Below the pieces are notes generated by a model. That model searched no databases. It saw nothing but the letters and a program-made list of their open reading frames with translations, and had not been told where the DNA came from. A program made the position numbers and the translations under genes. DNA of 64,000 bases from Bordetella genomosp. 13 (GTDB taxonomy: Bacteria; Pseudomonadota; Gammaproteobacteria; Burkholderiales; Burkholderiaceae_B): assembly GCF_002119665.1 (NCBI RefSeq), contig NZ_CP021111.1:1116001-1180000 (forward strand). The letters are read 5' to 3'. Shown here piece after piece: positions 34,388 to 42,356 of this stretch. Numbering within the stretch: position 1 is the stretch's first letter; each line of letters begins with the position of its first letter.

Positions 34388-35113
34388 TCAGCGGTCTTGC
34401 AGGGCGGCCAGCAGCCCTTCGACCGGTTGTAGGCGAACATCCAGTTCGGCGAGCAATACGTGTTGCATGTGCGTGCGAAACGTGTGTAGCCAGGGCGGCG
34501 TGGCGAGGGGGGCGGTGGCAGGGTCCGCATCGGCCTCGCCGGCCTGGCGCAGTTGTTCGAAGTGTCTTTCCATCAGCCGCGGCACGGCCGCCAGCAGGCT
34601 GCGCTCGCGCGCGCCCAGCGACCGCTCCATGACGGCGTCCATCAAGGCCAGCCGACCCAGGCCCGGCGTGCGGGCGGCCAGCATGCCGCGCAGCCGGCTG
34701 CGCAGATTGCCGATGCCCGTTTCCATCGTCTGCTGCAAGGCGAGATAGCGCTGGCGGTAGGTGCCGTAGGCCGGGTCGGCTTCCACCGGCGCCGCGGCGC
34801 GGGCGTGCCGCGGCCCCGCTGCCGCCTTGGGGGGCGAGAATACGGCATCGTGCACGATGGCGCCGGTGAGATCGGCGCGCAACCGGGCGCAGTCGCGCGC
34901 GGCCGCGGCGGCATCCGAAGCCCCGCCCGCCGTCACGACCGGCTGGCCCTCGATCACGGCGGACAATGCAATGGCGTCGGTCCAGGCCAGCCATAGGCTT
35001 AGCCGGTCCGACAGGGATTGTCCGGAATCGGGTAGGGTGGCGTCGGTCAGGCGGGCCAACAGGCGTACGAATGCCGGGCCCCCGGAACCTGCGCGCCTTG
35101 CCGTCTGCTCCAT
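34388..35113 (-). CDS. DUF3348-family protein, first gene of the motor-like cassette
   Basis: 241 residues, soluble. The N-terminus GPAFVRLLARLTDATLPDSGQSLSDRLSLWLAWTDAIALSAVI is typical of DUF3348. An ARDCARLRADLTGAIVHDAV helix follows, then a helical C-terminal domain with ALQQTMETGIGNLRSRLRGML, MERSLGARERSLLAAVPRLMERHFEQLR and a tail ending LEGLLAALQDR-like (read VEGLLAALQDR). The start is the ATG nearest the conserved region (MEQTARR). It is 10 nt upstream of the DUF802 gene and heads the four-gene operon. Function unknown; it may bind the tail of the stator-like protein. Confidence 0.88.
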   Translation of the reverse strand: MEQTARRAGSGGPAFVRLLARLTDATLPDSGQSLSDRLSLWLAWTDAIALSAVIEGQPVVTAGGASDAAAAARDCARLRADLTGAIVHDAVFSPPKAAAGPRHARAAAPVEADPAYGTYRQRYLALQQTMETGIGNLRSRLRGMLAARTPGLGRLALMDAVMERSLGARERSLLAAVPRLMERHFEQLRQAGEADADPATAPLATPPWLHTFRTHMQHVLLAELDVRLQPVEGLLAALQDR

Positions 35114-35249
35114 GCCGCCAGGGTCAAAAGCCCAGCAGTTTACACGCAGGGCGGGGGGAAGGCCTGACCATGCGCGACACGGCGCCGCACCGCCCGGGCG
35201 GATCCCGCGCGACTTCTGGCAAGATGAAGCCTCTGGCATGGGAGGCCGC

Positions 35250-36023
35250 ATGCGAAACCTGGACTTTTCTTCCTGGCAAGGCCTGTTGTCGACGCTGCTG
35301 GGCCTGGCCCTGATCACGCTGATCGGCGTCGGCATACGGCTGGTGGTGATGCAGACCCTGCAGCAGCGCCGCGAACGCGAGAACCGGCAGATCAACGAAC
35401 GGCTGCGCACCCTGATCGCGGCCTACAAGACCCTGGGAGGCTCGTTCACCGGCAACCTGGAAGTCGACCCGCGGCACCTGCGCGACCTGCGCCGCGCGGG
35501 CATGCCCGTCGAGGCTCCACGCGACCCGGATGCGCCGCCGGCCGAGGACGCGCTGTCCATCGCCGATGTTCCGGGCGCATCGGAAGGCCTGCCCGAAACC
35601 TCTGCGTCCCGCTCGGAATCCGATGACCTACCCGCCTCCGAACGTCGCCGCCGCGTGCGCGACGCCGTAGAAGCCGCGCTGTCCGACATCATCCTGCTGG
35701 GCACCGAAGAGCAAGTGCGCCTGGCGGCGCGCGCCGCCACCGACATGGTCGCGGGCCGCCCCATCCACACCGCCGAACTGGTCGTCTCGCTGCGCAACTT
35801 CATCCGCGGCGTCCTCAACCTCGAGGCCGTGCCGGCCAACGTCCACATCCCCAGCCAGGGCCCCGCCCGCCCCTCATCCGCCGCGCGCGTCAGGACCGAC
35901 GGCGCCCGCGAAGGCGGCGGCCGGGCAGGCCGCGGAGGCGGCGCCGGCATGGCCGGCGCAGGAGCCGGGCTGGGCCTGACCGCGGGCCTCGCCGTCGACA
36001 CCCAGGACCCGCCGCAACGCTAG
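35250..36023 (+). CDS. membrane-anchored hypothetical protein, divergent from the motor-like cassette
   Basis: 257 residues. The start is ATG 35250 with GGGAGG five nt upstream. A single helix (WQGLLSTLLGLALITLIGVGIRLVVM, about 8-33) is followed by a basic helix QQRRERENRQINERLRTLIAAYKTLGGSFTGNLEVDPRHLRDLRRAGM. An acidic linker and a conserved-looking domain come next (RVRDAVEAALSDIILLGTEEQVRLAARAATDMVAGRPIHTAELVVSLRNFIRGVLNL). The C-terminus is a glycine/arginine-rich low-complexity tail. Not recognised. It lies 136 bp from the DUF3348 start, so it may share a control region with the cassette. Confidence 0.75.
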   Translation: MRNLDFSSWQGLLSTLLGLALITLIGVGIRLVVMQTLQQRRERENRQINERLRTLIAAYKTLGGSFTGNLEVDPRHLRDLRRAGMPVEAPRDPDAPPAEDALSIADVPGASEGLPETSASRSESDDLPASERRRRVRDAVEAALSDIILLGTEEQVRLAARAATDMVAGRPIHTAELVVSLRNFIRGVLNLEAVPANVHIPSQGPARPSSAARVRTDGAREGGGRAGRGGGAGMAGAGAGLGLTAGLAVDTQDPPQR

Positions 36024-36103
36024 CGCCGCCTTCGACCGGGATGAGGACGGCGCTTGCGACATGTCGCACGCGCTCCCGAGAATCGACCAAGGCATCGAGC
36101 TGT

Positions 36104-36192
36104 CTTGAGCCTGGGACATGGCGGAGGGTTCGCGCCCGCAGCGCCCACGGCGCGAGGACGAGAATCCGCAGTCATGTCCCAGGCGCCTCAAG
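36104..36192. repeat. long inverted repeat between convergent genes
   Basis: The arm at 36104-36120 (17 nt, with the core CCTGGGACATG) pairs with 36173-36192. The only irregularity is a 3-nt bulge (CGC) in the right arm. The loop is 52 nt and can fold further. It sits in the 265-bp gap between the gene ending at 36023 and the MFS gene ending at 36289. It could be a terminator, a REP/MITE-like element or an RNA structure; it is longer than the other terminators here. Confidence 0.6.
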
Positions 36193-36288
36193 AACCCAGA
36201 AGCCCCATCGACCCCAGCAGCCCACCGCCAGAACGCGACAACGCGACAACGCTGAGACCGCATGCCCTGGACCCGCCGCGCCTACGCC

Positions 36289-37740
36289 TCAACTCCCCTG
36301 AGTACAGACCCGCCCCTTCTCCCGCAACGCCCGCAGCTCCCTCCGCCCCACGACGATCGCCACGCAGGTCAACACCAGCACCAGCCCGATCTCGCCTACC
36401 AGCACTGCCGTGGCCGCGCTGAGATAGTCCCGATCGGTCCGCCCCAGGAAATGCGTCAGCACGGCCCCCGCGAGCGCCGGCCCCAAGCCCAACGACGCCT
36501 GCTGCACCGTGGACAGCGTGGCGCTTCCTGCGCCGGCCTGCTCCCTCGGCACCTCGGACAGGCCTATGCGGAAGAAGCTGGCGACGATGAATGCCTGCCC
36601 GAACCCGATGGGAATGGTGGCCGCGATCAGCGACACAACGCTGGGCTGCGGCCACACCTGGTGCAGGGTGTAGATCAACCCCGCCACGCCCGCCATCTGC
36701 ACCACGCAGCCGAACGCCAGTATCGAGGTCTTGCGAAAACGCGCCGCTGCGCGATTCGTGAGAATGGCCCCCACGAAGTACGCCGTCCCCATGGCGACGA
36801 AGCTGTTGCCGCATTGCAGGGCCGTCAGGCCGGCGCCGGCCTGCAGCGTCAATGCCATCGCGAACATGAAGCCGCTCCAGCACGCGAAGAACAGCACCGC
36901 GATCAACAGGCCGAAGCGGATGCTGGACAGCCGCAGCAGGCTGGGAGGCAACAAGGGATGCGCGTTGCGGCGTTCCTGCACGATCTCGGTGCGCCACAGC
37001 GCATAAAGCAGGACGGGCAGCGCCGCCAGCATGGCCTGGTAGGGCCAGGGCCAGTGCTGCACCGGGCCCAATGAGAGCGGCAGCAGCAGGCACAGGATCA
37101 CCAGCGCCAGCAGCACGGTGCCCGGCGCGTCGACGCTGGCCGGATGGGGCGAGCGGGTCTCGGGGATATTCTTGCGGGCGTATGCCAGCACCACGATGCC
37201 GATGGGCAGGTTGATGAGGAACACCAGCCGCCAGCCCAGGCCGGCGATGTCCGCCGACACCAGCAGGCCACCCAGCACCTGTCCCATCACGAAGGCCAGT
37301 CCGCCTATCGCGCCGTACAGGCTGAGCGCGCGCGAGTGCTGGCGGTCGCGCAGCGTGACGTGGATGGTGGCCAGTATCTGCGGCACCGCCAGCGCCGCCG
37401 CGGCGCCCTGCAGCGCGCGCGCCAGCAGCAGCACCCACACCGACCAGGCCAGGCCGCACAGCAGCGACGCGACGGTGAACAGCAGGATGCCCCAGAAGAA
37501 AAGCCGGCGCCGTCCGTAGTTGTCGCCCAGGCGGCCGCCCATGGCCAGGCATACCGCGAAGGCCACGCCGTACACCGCCACGATCAGTTCCAGGTCGACC
37601 TCGCTGGCGTGCAGCGAGCGCGCCATGGCCTCGAGCGCCACGTTGACGATGGAAAAGTCGATCAGCGGCAGCAGCTGTCCGGCCAGCAGCAGGAACAGCC
37701 CTGCGCGGCTGAGCGGGGTGGGAGACGGCGTGGAACTCAT
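36289..37740 (-). CDS. MFS transporter, 14-helix DHA2/EmrB-like
   Basis: 483 residues. The first helix region LLPLIDFSIVNVALEAMARSL carries the motif D-x-x-I-V-x-V-A-L found in DHA2 multidrug exporters. It is followed by GRLGDNYGRRRLFFWG (loop 2-3 motif), ARALQGAAAALAVPQILATI and LGGLLVSADIAGLGWRLVFLINLPIGI. The size and pattern indicate about 14 helices and proton-driven export of hydrophobic compounds. No membrane-fusion partner or regulator is adjacent. The start MSSTPSP is the first ATG before the conserved first helix. It is divergent from the BON gene. Confidence 0.9.
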   Translation of the reverse strand: MSSTPSPTPLSRAGLFLLLAGQLLPLIDFSIVNVALEAMARSLHASEVDLELIVAVYGVAFAVCLAMGGRLGDNYGRRRLFFWGILLFTVASLLCGLAWSVWVLLLARALQGAAAALAVPQILATIHVTLRDRQHSRALSLYGAIGGLAFVMGQVLGGLLVSADIAGLGWRLVFLINLPIGIVVLAYARKNIPETRSPHPASVDAPGTVLLALVILCLLLPLSLGPVQHWPWPYQAMLAALPVLLYALWRTEIVQERRNAHPLLPPSLLRLSSIRFGLLIAVLFFACWSGFMFAMALTLQAGAGLTALQCGNSFVAMGTAYFVGAILTNRAAARFRKTSILAFGCVVQMAGVAGLIYTLHQVWPQPSVVSLIAATIPIGFGQAFIVASFFRIGLSEVPREQAGAGSATLSTVQQASLGLGPALAGAVLTHFLGRTDRDYLSAATAVLVGEIGLVLVLTCVAIVVGRRELRALREKGRVCTQGS

Positions 37741-37793
37741 GATGATGGGCGGACTGCTGCGCAGCCGGCGAGGCGGAAGAGGGCGGCAGTATA

Positions 37794-37822
37794 TTGCGCC
37801 GCAACGTAAATATCGGGATAAA
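37794..37822 (+). promoter_or_regulatory. possible sigma70 promoter of the BON/fusion operon
   Basis: TTGCGC (37794-37799), a 17-nt spacer and GATAAA (37817-37822), in an AT-richer stretch of the divergent region. It would give a leader of about 115 nt before the GTG start at 37945. Read by eye only. Confidence 0.35.
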
Positions 37823-37944
37823 CCCTGATGCCGTCGTGTCGCGTCCGGGCGTGCGCCAAGGGCCGCGTGCAGGTACGGATCGTGCTGCACGCACACCGGC
37901 CCGGCACTGCCGGCCTGTTCATGAGCTCTGAGGAGATCCATCCC

Positions 37945-38415
37945 GTGAAAGCCTTACTGAATTGCGTTGCGGCATTGGCGGCCGGGGCCGCCGCCATGTA
38001 CTTCCTGGATCCGGACATGGGGCGCCGCCGCAGGGCGCTGGTGCGCGACAAGACCAGCGCCAATTACCACAACGCGGGCCGCTACGTGCGCGCCCAGCGC
38101 CGCCATCTGGCCAACCACCTGCGCGGGGCGGCGGCTCAGATCAAGGGCAGTCCGCAGCCCGAAAGCGACCAGCAGCTCGAAGGACGGGTGCGCACGCGCC
38201 TGGGCCGCCTGGTCAGCCGGCCGGGCGCCATCGAGGTGACCGTGACCGACGGCTCGGTGTGCCTGGGCGGCCGTGTGCCGGCGTCGGAGCATCCCGGCCT
38301 GGTCGATGCCGTGATGGCGGTGGAAGGCGTTTTCGAGGTACTGGACCGCATGCAAGTGCAGGGCGTGCCCGACAACGTGACCAGCCTGGAGCTGGCGACG
38401 CAGAAGCTGCACTGA
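37945..38415 (+). CDS. BON-domain protein
   Basis: 156 residues. The start is GTG 37945, chosen because GAGGAG lies 9 nt upstream; an in-frame ATG at 37921 has no ribosome site. The N-terminus is hydrophobic (LLNCVAALAAGAAAMYFLDPDMGRRRRALVRDK), a short membrane anchor followed by a basic loop. The C-terminal BON domain (about 85-150) contains LEGRVRTRLGRLVSRPGAIEVTVTDGSVCLGGRV and AVEGVFEVLDRMQV. BON domains bind phospholipid and appear in envelope-stress proteins. It lies 1 nt upstream of the large fusion protein, so the two are very likely co-translated. Confidence 0.88.
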   Translation: MKALLNCVAALAAGAAAMYFLDPDMGRRRRALVRDKTSANYHNAGRYVRAQRRHLANHLRGAAAQIKGSPQPESDQQLEGRVRTRLGRLVSRPGAIEVTVTDGSVCLGGRVPASEHPGLVDAVMAVEGVFEVLDRMQVQGVPDNVTSLELATQKLH

Positions 38416-38416
38416 C

Positions 38417-40960
38417 ATGCCGTCTACGTCGATGAATCTGCCGCTGGTGTTGATCACGGGCGCCGCGGGCAACCTGGGCCGCGGCCTGGCGCAGTCCCTT
38501 TCGGATCAGTACCGTATCGTGGGCCTGGATCGCAAGGGCAGCAAGGACCTGGACTTCCCGCTGTACGAGATCGACCTGTCGTCGGACGAGTCGGTGGCCG
38601 CCGCGCTTGCGCAGGTGCGGCGCGAGCACGGCGGCAGCCTGGCCGCCGTCATCCACCTGGTCGCCTACTTCGACGCCACGGGCAAGGACAGTCCGCTGTA
38701 TCGCAGCGTCAACGTGGACGGCACGGTGCGGCTGTTGAAGACGCTGCAGAGCGGATTCCACGTGGACCGCTTCGTGTACGCCAGCACGATGCTGGTCCAT
38801 GCGCCGGGCAAGCCGGGCGACCTCATAGACGAGACGCAGCCGTTCGGGCCGCAATACGTCTATCCGCAGTCCAAGCTCGAGGCGGAAGAGGCCATCCGGC
38901 GCGAGCATGGCGCCATGCCCTATGCCATCCTGCGCCTGGCGGGCGTGTATGACGAGCAGACGGTGGTGCCTACGCTGGCGCAGCAGATCTCGCGCATCTA
39001 CGAGCGCGACTTCGAGAGCTACTTCTACTCGGCGTCGAACCAGGTCGGGCAGTCGATGCTGCACCGGGAAGACCTGCACGAGGCCGTGCGCCTGACGCTG
39101 CAGCGGCGCAATGAACTGCCGCCCGAGGTCGAGCTGCTGATCGGCGAGACCGAGGCGCCCGGCTACGACGCCCTGCAGGACGAGATCGGCAAGCTGATCC
39201 ATGGCGTGCAGGACTGGCCCACGCTGCGCGTGCCCAAGCCCGTGGCCAAGGCCGGCACTTGGGTGCGCGCGACGCTGGAGCCGCTGGTGCCCGATGCGTT
39301 GGACCAGGGCGAGAAGCCCTTCATCAAGCCGTACATGATCGCCATGTCCGACGCGCACTATGCGCTGGACACGGCGCGCGCCGAACAATTGCTGGGCTGG
39401 CGGCCGCGCCACCGGCTGCGGCGCAGCCTGCCCGCCATCATCGAAGGCCTCAAGCGCGATCCGCTGGGGTGGTACCGGGCCCATGGCATGACGCCGCCGC
39501 AAAGCCTGCGCGACAGCGCCGAGCACACGCGCGACACCGAAGACTTCCGCCAGCGGCACGTCCAGGCCTATCGCGCCGCGCACGCCGAGAACCGCTGGCC
39601 GCACTTCGTGAACATCGGACTGGGCACGTGGCTGGTGTTCCAGCCGCCGCTGGTCGGCGTGCAGGAGCCGCTGCTGCGCGGCGCCGAGATCGGGCTGGGC
39701 GCGCTGCTGATCGTGTTCGCCTTCCTGTCGCTGAGCTGGCGCATGCCCTTCGCGCGCTGGTGCTGCGCGGCCATCGGCGCGCTGGTGATGGCCGCGCCGT
39801 TCATGTTCTGGACCACCAATGCGGCCGCCTATCTTTCCGACACGCTGGTGGGCGGATTGGCGTTCGGGCTGGCGGTGGGCCTGAAGCCCGAGCCCGGCCC
39901 GTCGCCAGTGGCGCGGCTGACGGGACCCCAGACGCCGCCGGGTTGGAGCTACAACCCGTCGGAGTGGACACAGCGCCTGCCCATCATCGTGCTGGCCCTG
40001 GTGGGCCTTTACGTGTCGCGCTATCTGGCGGCCTACCAGATGGAGCAGATCGACCACGTGTGGGAACCGTTCTTCCAGGGCGACCGCAGCGACCCGCGCA
40101 ACGGCACCGAAGAGATCATCACGTCCAGCGTATCGCAGGCCTGGCCCGTGCCGGACGCGGCCGTGGGCGCCTACACGTACATGCTGGAGATACTGACGGG
40201 CGTGGTGGGTTCGCGCGCGCGCTGGCGCACCATGCCGTGGCTGGTGATCCTGTTCGGGCTGATGATCGCGCCGCTGGGCATCGTGTCCATCACTTTCGTG
40301 ATCATCCAGCCCATCGTCATCGGCACGTGGAGCACGCTGGCGTTGATCGGCGCGGTGGCGATGCTGGTGCAGATTCCGTATTCGCTGGACGAGCTGCTGG
40401 CCTCATGCCAGTTTCTGCGGCGCCGCCACAAGGCGGGCAAGAGCCTGCTGCGGGTCTTCCTGTTCGGCGATACGGATGACGACGTGCGTAGTGACGTGAG
40501 CAGCGATGCGCATAGCGACGCCCCGGCCGCCTCGCGCGGCCCGGATGGCGCTTCCGTCGTGCGCGACGAGTTCGACCGCCGGCCCGCAGCGGTGATCCGC
40601 GACATCGTGAAGGGAGGCGTGTCCATGTCGGCCGGCCTGTGGCTGGCCGCGGCGGTCGGCGCGTGGCTGATGTGCACGCGCCTGACGCTGGGCACCAGCG
40701 GCGGAATGGCCGACATCGATCACCTGGTAGGCGCCCTGGTGCTGACCGTGGTGGCCGTCTCCGCGGCCGAAGTGGCGCGGCTGGCGCGTTTTCTGCTGGT
40801 GCCGCTGGCCGGCGGCCTGCTGGTGGCCACGCCCATCTATGGAGAAGGCGCGCTGCAGATAGGCGCCAACGTGGTGGCCGGATTGGTGCTGATCGTGGCG
40901 GCCCTGCCGCGCGGCAGGATCGTCGGGCGCTACGGCGCGTGGAGCCGCTGGGTGGCCTGA
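38417..40960 (+). CDS. SDR/epimerase fused to SPW-repeat and VKOR-like membrane domains
   Basis: 847 residues. An N-terminal NAD(P)-binding SDR domain has GAAGNLG (15-21), VNVDGTVRLL and the YPQSK active-site pair Y149/K153. It ends near 350. From 393 the protein is membrane-bound: an SPW-repeat-like domain (NRWPHFVNIGLGTWLV..., to about 490), a VKOR-like domain (about 510-665) and a second SPW-like region (about 735-847). In the VKOR-like part the position where relatives carry W-C-x-x-C reads WSTLAL (S639, A642), so the redox cysteines appear to be missing. SPW and VKOR assignments are from memory of the families. It follows the BON gene directly and is terminated by a 14-bp hairpin. Confidence 0.8.
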   Translation: MPSTSMNLPLVLITGAAGNLGRGLAQSLSDQYRIVGLDRKGSKDLDFPLYEIDLSSDESVAAALAQVRREHGGSLAAVIHLVAYFDATGKDSPLYRSVNVDGTVRLLKTLQSGFHVDRFVYASTMLVHAPGKPGDLIDETQPFGPQYVYPQSKLEAEEAIRREHGAMPYAILRLAGVYDEQTVVPTLAQQISRIYERDFESYFYSASNQVGQSMLHREDLHEAVRLTLQRRNELPPEVELLIGETEAPGYDALQDEIGKLIHGVQDWPTLRVPKPVAKAGTWVRATLEPLVPDALDQGEKPFIKPYMIAMSDAHYALDTARAEQLLGWRPRHRLRRSLPAIIEGLKRDPLGWYRAHGMTPPQSLRDSAEHTRDTEDFRQRHVQAYRAAHAENRWPHFVNIGLGTWLVFQPPLVGVQEPLLRGAEIGLGALLIVFAFLSLSWRMPFARWCCAAIGALVMAAPFMFWTTNAAAYLSDTLVGGLAFGLAVGLKPEPGPSPVARLTGPQTPPGWSYNPSEWTQRLPIIVLALVGLYVSRYLAAYQMEQIDHVWEPFFQGDRSDPRNGTEEIITSSVSQAWPVPDAAVGAYTYMLEILTGVVGSRARWRTMPWLVILFGLMIAPLGIVSITFVIIQPIVIGTWSTLALIGAVAMLVQIPYSLDELLASCQFLRRRHKAGKSLLRVFLFGDTDDDVRSDVSSDAHSDAPAASRGPDGASVVRDEFDRRPAAVIRDIVKGGVSMSAGLWLAAAVGAWLMCTRLTLGTSGGMADIDHLVGALVLTVVAVSAAEVARLARFLLVPLAGGLLVATPIYGEGALQIGANVVAGLVLIVAALPRGRIVGRYGAWSRWVA

Positions 40961-40967
40961 TGCCATG

Positions 40968-40999
40968 CGTCCATGCGCGCCGGGCGGCGCGCATGGACG
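40968..40999. terminator. bidirectional hairpin terminator, 14-bp perfect stem
   Basis: Arms 40968-40981 and 40986-40999 pair perfectly around a GGGC loop. The hairpin fills almost the whole 40-bp gap between the convergent stops of the fusion gene (40960) and the MFS gene (41001). Confidence 0.7.
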
Positions 41000-41000
41000 G

Positions 41001-42245
41001 TTACGGGGCGGGCGGCGCAGGGCGATGGCGCTGCTGTTGAGTCACAGCCCCGCCTGTCGGCAGCGTCCGCAGCACCAGGGCGCCCAGCGCCGCCAGCGTG
41101 CCCACCGCCGTGACGCCCTGCCAGCCCCAGGCCGCCAGGGCATAGCTGCCCAGCGCGCCGCCGACCGACATGCCGATGAACACGCTGGTCATCAGTACGG
41201 CATTGAGCCGGCTGCGTGCCGCGGGGTCGATGCCATAGACGATGGACTGGTGCGAGATCAGCGCCACCTGGATGCCCAGGTCGAAGCCGATGGCGCTGGC
41301 GGCGATCAGCCACAGCGCCGCCTGCGGCGACAGCCATTGCGAGAACGCCATGACGGCGAACGAGGCGGCGGTCAGTCCCGCGCCGATGCGGCTGACCACC
41401 GCGGGGCCGCGGCTGTCCGCCACTCGGCCGGCCAGGGGCGCGGCCAGCGCGCCCGCGGCGCCGGCCAGGCCGAACGCGCCCGCTGCCGCCGCGCCCAGGT
41501 GAAAGGGCGCGTCGTGCAGCATCACGGCCAGGGTGGACCAGAAGGCGCTGAAGCCCACGGCCAGCAGGCCCTGCGCCAGCGCGGCGCGGCGCAGCAGGCC
41601 GTGTTCGCGCCACAGCGTGGCCAGCGAACCCAACAGCGCGCCGTAGGGCAGCGTCGTCGAAGGCCGGAAGGACGGCAGCCCGCGCCACAGCGCGGCGCCC
41701 AGCGCGACGACGCTGAGCGACGCCGCCACGAACATTGCGCGCCAGCCGTAGTGTTCGGCGATGAAGCCGCTGACCACGCGCGACAGCAGGATGCCCAGCA
41801 GCAGGCCTGTCATGACCGTGCCGACGACCTTGCCGCGATGCGCGGGATTGGCCAGTGTGGCGGCGGCGGGCACGATGTCCTGCGCCACGGTGGCGGTCAG
41901 GCCCACGACCAGGCTGGCGGCCAGCAGCACCCAGATCGACGGCGCCAGCGCGCTGGCCAGCAGGGCCAGGCACAGCGCCGCCGCCTTGAGCAGGATGATG
42001 CGCTTGCGATCGTAGCGGTCGCCCAGCGGGGCGAGCAGCAGGATGCCCAGCGCGTACCCCAGCTGGGTAAGCGTGGGAATCCAGCCGACCGCGCTGCCGC
42101 TGGCCTGCAGCTCGGCCCCCAGGATGCCCAGCATGGGCTGGCTGTAATAGATGGAGGCCACTGCCAGGCCGGTGCTGGCCGACAGCAGCAGCAACAGCGG
42201 ACGGGACAGGCCGTCGGGGTCGGTCGTCAGGTTGGTATGCGTCAT
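41001..42245 (-). CDS. MFS transporter, 12-helix
   Basis: 414 residues. It has IYYSQPMLGILGAELQASGSAVGWIPTLTQLGYALGILLLAPLGDRYDRKRIILLKAAAL, a classical MFS first half with the loop motif GDRYDRKR, and TVAQDIVPAAATLANPAHRGKVVG. The second half contains RIGAGLTAASFAVMAFSQWL and SHQSIVYGIDPAARSRLNAVLMTSVFIGMSVGGALGSY. It resembles the YdeR/AraJ-like efflux group. It is divergent from a LysR gene with 111 bp between starts, so LysR control is likely. Confidence 0.9.
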   Translation of the reverse strand: MTHTNLTTDPDGLSRPLLLLLSASTGLAVASIYYSQPMLGILGAELQASGSAVGWIPTLTQLGYALGILLLAPLGDRYDRKRIILLKAAALCLALLASALAPSIWVLLAASLVVGLTATVAQDIVPAAATLANPAHRGKVVGTVMTGLLLGILLSRVVSGFIAEHYGWRAMFVAASLSVVALGAALWRGLPSFRPSTTLPYGALLGSLATLWREHGLLRRAALAQGLLAVGFSAFWSTLAVMLHDAPFHLGAAAAGAFGLAGAAGALAAPLAGRVADSRGPAVVSRIGAGLTAASFAVMAFSQWLSPQAALWLIAASAIGFDLGIQVALISHQSIVYGIDPAARSRLNAVLMTSVFIGMSVGGALGSYALAAWGWQGVTAVGTLAALGALVLRTLPTGGAVTQQQRHRPAPPAP

Positions 42246-42356
42246 GGGAATAAAGAATCTCGGAAGGGCCCGGACCGGGGCGTAGGCAGGCATTCTCCTG
42301 CAGGGGAGGCGGCAGTGGTAGACGCATGGCGGGTACATCTGCTATACGTCTGGCGC

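Noticed and set aside
30535..35113. Canonical Zorya defence system
   Set aside because: Only ZorA- and ZorB-like proteins are present; there is no ZorC, ZorD helicase or ZorE nuclease. I report it as a related motor-like cassette, not as Zorya.
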